This document shows, piece after piece, positions 5,285 through 8,914 of a stretch of DNA of 8,914 nucleotides. Both the position numbers and the translations under genes were made by a program. The notes beneath the pieces are model-generated. The model did no database searches, had not been told where the DNA came from, and saw nothing but the letters and a program-made list of their open reading frames with translations. Where the stretch lies: NCBI GenBank assembly GCA_900313125.1, contig OMPZ01000261.1, positions 1-8,914 of the forward strand, given 5' to 3'. Every line of letters begins with the position of its first letter. Position 1 is the first letter of the stretch. The DNA comes from an uncultured Eubacteriales bacterium. Its GTDB lineage: Bacteria; Bacillota; Clostridia; Oscillospirales; Acutalibacteraceae.

Positions 5285-6307
5285 ATGAAAGAAAAGCTTG
5301 AAGAGATGCGCGAACGCGCAAAGCAGGAGCTTGCTGCCGCAGCGAATGTTGAAAACCTTGAGGCTTTACGCATCAAGTACGCAGGAAAAAAGGGCGAACT
5401 TACCTCTGTTTTGAAGCAGATGGGAAAGCTGTCGCCGGAGGAAAGACCCGTTGTCGGTCAGCTCGCAAACGAGATAAGACAGTTTATCGAGTCGTCAGTC
5501 GAGATGAAGAGGGCGGAGTTTGCCGAAGCGATGCTCGAAAAGCAGCTTGAAGAAGAGAAGATCGACGTCACGCTGCCCTCGGATGTATCTCCGCTCGGTC
5601 ACAAGCACCCGCTGTCGATCGTTCTTGACGAGATCAAGGAGATCTTTGTAGGCATGGGCTTTGAAATCGTAGACGGCCCCGAGGTAGAGTACGATTACTA
5701 CAACTTTGAGGCACTCAATATCCCGAAGGATCACCCCGCGCGCGACACGCAGGATACATTCTACATCACGGACAATATCCTTCTCAGAACGCAGACATCG
5801 CCAGTTCAGGTGCGCGTTATGGAGAAGCAGAAGCCGCCGATCAGGATCATCTCGCCGGGACGCGTTTTCAGAAGCGACGCCGTAGACGCGACGCATTCGC
5901 CGCTGTTCCACCAGATAGAGGGTCTTGTCGTTGACAAGGATATCACCTTCGCAGACCTCAAGGGTACCCTTGAAACGTTTATCAAGCGTCTTTACGGCGA
6001 AGAGAGCGTCGTTCGTTTCCGTCCGCACCACTTCCCGTTTACAGAGCCGAGCGCAGAGGTAGACGTTCAGTGCTTTAGCTGTAAGGGCAAGGGCTGCCGC
6101 GTGTGCAAGAACGAGGGCTGGATCGAGATCCTCGGCTGCGGCATGGTACACCCGAAGGTGCTCGAAAACTGCGGCATAGACCCCGAGGTATACTCCGGCT
6201 TTGCGCTGGGTCTCGGTCTTGAGCGCGTTGCCATGAGACGCTACGGCGTTGACGATATGCGCCTTTTCTACGAGAACGACACGAGATTCCTGTCTCAGTT
6301 TGAATAA
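5285..6307 (+). CDS. pheS: Phenylalanyl-tRNA synthetase alpha subunit
   Basis: This is the catalytic alpha subunit of the cytosolic alpha2-beta2 enzyme that charges tRNA-Phe with phenylalanine using ATP. From the ATG at 5285 it has 340 residues, the usual bacterial length. Residues 1 to about 90 form the helical, charged coiled-coil arm that contacts tRNA. The class II aminoacyl-tRNA synthetase core follows. Motif 1 is around 108-135, with GMGFEIVDGPEVE. Motif 2 is around 187-220, with RVFRSDAVDATHSPLFHQIEG. FPFTEPSAEVDV is at 250-261 and motif 3, GLGLERVAMRRYG, at about 309-321. Four cysteines at 263, 266, 271 and 274 form a CxxC-x4-CxxC cluster that could bind zinc. It is the first gene of the T-box-controlled operon, and pheT follows after 15 nt. 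Confidence 0.97.
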   Translation: MKEKLEEMRERAKQELAAAANVENLEALRIKYAGKKGELTSVLKQMGKLSPEERPVVGQLANEIRQFIESSVEMKRAEFAEAMLEKQLEEEKIDVTLPSDVSPLGHKHPLSIVLDEIKEIFVGMGFEIVDGPEVEYDYYNFEALNIPKDHPARDTQDTFYITDNILLRTQTSPVQVRVMEKQKPPIRIISPGRVFRSDAVDATHSPLFHQIEGLVVDKDITFADLKGTLETFIKRLYGEESVVRFRPHHFPFTEPSAEVDVQCFSCKGKGCRVCKNEGWIEILGCGMVHPKVLENCGIDPEVYSGFALGLGLERVAMRRYGVDDMRLFYENDTRFLSQFE

Positions 6308-6309
6308 TA

Positions 6310-6314
6310 GGGGG
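6310..6314 (+). promoter_or_regulatory. Ribosome binding site of pheT
   Basis: GGGGG starts 2 nt after the pheS stop codon and 8 nt separate it from the pheT ATG, consistent with coupled translation of the two subunits. Confidence 0.65.
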
Positions 6315-6322
6315 TAGCAGTC

Positions 6323-8716
6323 ATGAATTTATCACTCAGATGGTTAAAGGAATTTGTTGATATCGGAAACGTCGCACCGCGCGATTTCTCCGAAGCAATG
6401 ACGATGAGCGGCTCGAAGGTCGAGCTGTTTGAGATAGAGGGCGAAAAGATCGACAAGATCGTTGTAGGTAAGATCATCTCAACAGAGAAACACCCCGACG
6501 CTGACAAGCTTATTGTGTGCAAGGTGGATATCGGCTCGGAGATACAGGTCGTTACAAACTGCACGTATCTAAAAGAGGGCGACTATGTGCCCGTTATTCT
6601 TGACAAGGGTCACTATTATGAAGGCTCTGCCGTAAAGCAGCTAAAAAAGGGCAAGATGAGGGGTGTACTCAGCGAGGGTATGTTCTGCTCAGTCACATCT
6701 CTCGGTCTTACTGCGCACGAGTTTCCGTATACCGACCCGGAGAAGGTGTTCGTCCTTCAGGACGATCCCGACCTTCACCCCGTTCCCGGAATGGATATCA
6801 AGGAAGCTATCGGTCTGAACGACACGAAGGTCGAATTTGAGATCACCTCGAACCGCCCCGACTGCTTCTCCGTGATCGGTCTTGCTCGCGAAGCTGCGGC
6901 TACGTTCGGCAAGGAGCTGAAGCTCCACACGCCCGAGGTAAAGACCTGCGGCAGATCAAGCGATGGTATGCTCGAGGTCAAGGTGCACGAGCCGGAGCTT
7001 TGCCCGATATACAGCGCGCGCATTGTAGAGAATGTACGCGTAAAGCCGTCTCCGCTGTGGCTTAGGGAGCGTCTCAGAGCTATGGGAGTGCGCCCGATAA
7101 ACAATATTGTAGATATCACGAACTACGTTATGCTTGAGTACGGTCAGCCGATGCACGCGTTCGACCTGCGCTTTATCAAGGACGGAAAGATCAACGTCCG
7201 CAGAGCCGAGAACGGCGAGAAGATAACTACTCTCGACGGCATCGACAGAACGCTCACGAGCGACAACCTCGTTATCGCAGACGCAGAGAAGCCCGTAGCT
7301 ATCGCCGGCGTAATGGGCGGCGAATACAGCGGCATCATGGACGACACAACGACGATCGTATTTGAGAGCGCGAACTTCAACGGCTCCTCCGTTCGTCTTA
7401 CGGCGAAGTCGCAGAATATGAGGACAGACGCGTCTGCGCGCTATGAGAAGGGTCTCGACCCGAACGCCTGCCTTCCCGCTCTTGACAGAGCCTGCGAGCT
7501 CGTCGAGCTGCTTGACGCGGGCGACGTGCTTGACGGCACTATCGTTGACGACAACTCCGCGCGCGAGCCGCTCAGGATAAAGCTCAACGCCGACTGGGTA
7601 AACCACTTCCTCAACACACAGCTTTCGTTCGACGAGATGAAGGCTATACTCGAGAAGATCGACTGCAAGCTTGACGGCGACGATATTATCGTGCCGACCT
7701 TCCGTCCCGACCTCCTTCACAAGGCGGACATCGCGGAGGAGATCGCGCGTTTCCACGGCTACAACACGATCGAGTCAACTCCGCTTTCGGGCGGCGCGCA
7801 GGGCAAGTTCTCCGTTCGTCAGAAGTTCGATATGAACATCACGAACACGCTCATCGCGCTCGGTCTCGACGAGATCATGACGTACTCCTTCATCAGCCCG
7901 AAGTATTACAGCAAGGTAATGATGCCGGAGGATCACAAGCTCAGAAATTCCGTAGTTATCTCGAACCCGCTCGGCGAAGATACGTCGATAATGAGAACGA
8001 CGGCTTTCCCGTCGATGCTCGAGATCCTTTCAAAGAACTACAACAACAGAAACGAGTATGCTTATCTCTTTGAGATCGCTCGTGAATACCGCCCGACAAC
8101 TCCCGACAAGCTGCCGGATGAGAAGAACGTACTCACAGTCGGTATGTACGGCGGCGGTGTAGATTTCTTCAAGGCGAAGGGCGTTGCGGAAGAGGTAATG
8201 AAGCGTTCCGGAGTTGAGAACTACGAGTTCGAGCAGGCAAGCGACTTCTTCGGCTACCACCCGGGCAGATGCGCAAAAATCACCGTTGACGGCGAGTTTA
8301 TCGGCGTTATCGGCGAGGTACACCCGAAGGTGCAGAACAATTATGGTATCGGCACGCGCGTTTATGCGTTCAGTATCAATACGGACACCCTGTTTGCAAA
8401 GGCGCAGCTCGACAAGCACTACAAGCCGCTGCCGAAGTATCCTGCCGTAACGCGCGACATCGCCGTTATATGCAGCAAGGATATCCCCGTTGCAACGCTT
8501 GAGAAGGCTATCAAAGAGGGCGCAGGCAAGTACCTTGAAAGCGTCAAGCTCTTTGACGTATACCAGGGCAAGCAGATCGCTCCCGGACTCAAGAGCGCGG
8601 CATTCAGCCTTACACTCAGGAGTTCCGAAGCAACGCTGACAGACGAGCAGGCTACATCTGCCATGAACAAGGCTATAAAGGCTCTTGAGAAGGTAGGAGC
8701 AGCGCTCCGCAGCTAA
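6323..8716 (+). CDS. pheT: Phenylalanyl-tRNA synthetase beta subunit
   Basis: This is the large beta subunit that pairs with PheS; it binds tRNA and clears misacylated Tyr-tRNA-Phe. Its 797 residues match the full bacterial form. An N-terminal segment, MNLSLRWLKEFVDI, is followed by the EMAPII-like tRNA-binding OB domain at about 44-155 (VGKIISTEKHPDADKL). ITSNRPDC is at 174-181. The B3/B4 editing domain at about 215-390 contains RPINNIVDITNYVML and YGQPMHAFD. A B5 domain lies at about 405-475, then the catalytic-like core to about 690. A C-terminal FDX-ACB anticodon-binding domain covers about 701-797 (KYPAVTRDIAVI). No frameshift or missing domain is seen. It is cotranscribed with pheS under T-box control. 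Confidence 0.97.
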   Translation: MNLSLRWLKEFVDIGNVAPRDFSEAMTMSGSKVELFEIEGEKIDKIVVGKIISTEKHPDADKLIVCKVDIGSEIQVVTNCTYLKEGDYVPVILDKGHYYEGSAVKQLKKGKMRGVLSEGMFCSVTSLGLTAHEFPYTDPEKVFVLQDDPDLHPVPGMDIKEAIGLNDTKVEFEITSNRPDCFSVIGLAREAAATFGKELKLHTPEVKTCGRSSDGMLEVKVHEPELCPIYSARIVENVRVKPSPLWLRERLRAMGVRPINNIVDITNYVMLEYGQPMHAFDLRFIKDGKINVRRAENGEKITTLDGIDRTLTSDNLVIADAEKPVAIAGVMGGEYSGIMDDTTTIVFESANFNGSSVRLTAKSQNMRTDASARYEKGLDPNACLPALDRACELVELLDAGDVLDGTIVDDNSAREPLRIKLNADWVNHFLNTQLSFDEMKAILEKIDCKLDGDDIIVPTFRPDLLHKADIAEEIARFHGYNTIESTPLSGGAQGKFSVRQKFDMNITNTLIALGLDEIMTYSFISPKYYSKVMMPEDHKLRNSVVISNPLGEDTSIMRTTAFPSMLEILSKNYNNRNEYAYLFEIAREYRPTTPDKLPDEKNVLTVGMYGGGVDFFKAKGVAEEVMKRSGVENYEFEQASDFFGYHPGRCAKITVDGEFIGVIGEVHPKVQNNYGIGTRVYAFSINTDTLFAKAQLDKHYKPLPKYPAVTRDIAVICSKDIPVATLEKAIKEGAGKYLESVKLFDVYQGKQIAPGLKSAAFSLTLRSSEATLTDEQATSAMNKAIKALEKVGAALRS

Positions 8717-8732
8717 CTCAAAATTAGTGTTA

Positions 8733-8772
8733 AATACCGCACAATGTGCAAGTGGATGCTTTGTGCGGTATT
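8733..8772 (+). terminator. Long hairpin after pheT, candidate operon end
   Basis: A perfect 12-bp stem, AATACCGCACAA (8733-8744) and TTGTGCGGTATT (8761-8772), encloses a 16-nt loop and begins 16 nt after the pheT stop. No T-tract follows directly on either strand, so it is not a textbook intrinsic terminator. It may act as an mRNA 3' stabiliser or a weak terminator. Confidence 0.55.
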
Positions 8773-8828
8773 GCCATAAATATTATGCGATTTTATCGGA
8801 TATTTTAATTTTATTTTTGAAAAAACCC

Positions 8829-8857
8829 TTGCAATTTCGGGGGAAATCTGTTAATAT
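8829..8857 (+). promoter_or_regulatory. Promoter of the downstream rpmB-like gene
   Basis: TTGCAA (8829-8834) and TAATAT (8852-8857) are separated by 17 bp. The predicted start near 8864 leaves a leader of about 30 nt before the ATG at 8895. Confidence 0.6.
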
Positions 8858-8880
8858 TATATATGTTGCTAATTCAAATT

Positions 8881-8888
8881 AGGAGGTG
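8881..8888 (+). promoter_or_regulatory. Ribosome binding site of the rpmB-like gene
   Basis: AGGAGGTG is a near-perfect Shine-Dalgarno sequence, 6 nt before the ATG at 8895. Confidence 0.85.
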
Positions 8889-8894
8889 CAGACA

Positions 8895-8914
8895 ATGGCA
8901 AAGTGTGATATCTG
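8895..8914 (+). CDS. rpmB: Start of probable ribosomal protein L28 (cut by window end)
   Basis: Only six codons plus two bases are visible: MAKCDI, with the next codon starting TG (Cys or Trp). From memory, MAKCDIC is how the Cys-containing, zinc-ribbon type of L28 begins in many Clostridia. L28 is a small protein of the large ribosomal subunit. The very strong ribosome site and its own promoter suit a ribosomal protein gene. The identification rests on very few residues and could be wrong. Confidence 0.65.

Noticed and set aside
5495..6151. A 218-codon minus-strand frame inside pheS
   Set aside because: It is opposite the conserved class II synthetase core and has no start signals.
6956..7756. 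A 266-codon minus-strand frame inside pheT
   Set aside because: It lies opposite conserved PheT domains. Its length follows from the GC-rich codon bias of the real gene.
1..8914. A new defence, mobile or biosynthetic system
   Set aside because: All large genes except the two unrecognised membrane proteins and the lipoprotein are recognisable housekeeping genes. There are no transposase, integrase, toxin-antitoxin or repeat-array signals.

Overview
The window looks like chromosomal DNA of a Gram-positive anaerobe of the class Clostridia, most likely an Oscillospiraceae/Ruminococcus-like lineage. The basis is a T-box leader in front of pheST, a membrane-anchored HtrA protease with a long cytoplasmic N-terminus, a Cys-containing L28 N-terminus, strong Shine-Dalgarno (SD) sequences, and moderately GC-rich genes separated by very AT-rich spacers. 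The lineage is inferred from style only. I see no tRNA, rRNA, CRISPR array, insertion sequence or phage module.

Layout. (1) 17-1771 (+): HtrA/DegP-type trypsin-like serine protease with one membrane span, a very acidic linker and one PDZ domain. (2) 1772-2007: AT-rich spacer with near-helically phased A-tracts and a sigma-A-type promoter for a small two-span membrane protein (2008-2358, +), which ends at a hairpin terminator. (3) A minus-strand block: a 236-residue membrane protein with a charged tail (4744-4034), then NAD(P)H-hydrate dehydratase NnrD (3934-3041), then a lipoprotein (2965-2417). Strong hairpins after the first two genes make these largely separate transcription units. (4) 4745-5284: a divergent control region of about 540 nt. 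It holds promoters for both directions, an orphan minus-strand terminator, and a complete phenylalanine T-box leader with its intrinsic terminator. (5) 5285-8716 (+): pheS and pheT, the two subunits of phenylalanyl-tRNA synthetase, 15 nt apart. (6) 8717-8914: a hairpin, a promoter and the first codons of a gene that appears to be rpmB (ribosomal protein L28).

How the parts work together. The pheST operon is controlled by charging of tRNA-Phe. Uncharged tRNA-Phe should read the Phe specifier in stem I and stabilise the antiterminator, so the terminator just before pheS does not form. The other genes are housekeeping functions (envelope protein quality control, repair of damaged NAD(P)H, a ribosomal protein) or unrecognised envelope proteins. 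Apart from pheST I see no pathway linking them. I found no clearly new system. The best second-look items are the HtrA linker, the lipoprotein start abutting a terminator, the orphan terminator in the divergent region, and the T-box details.
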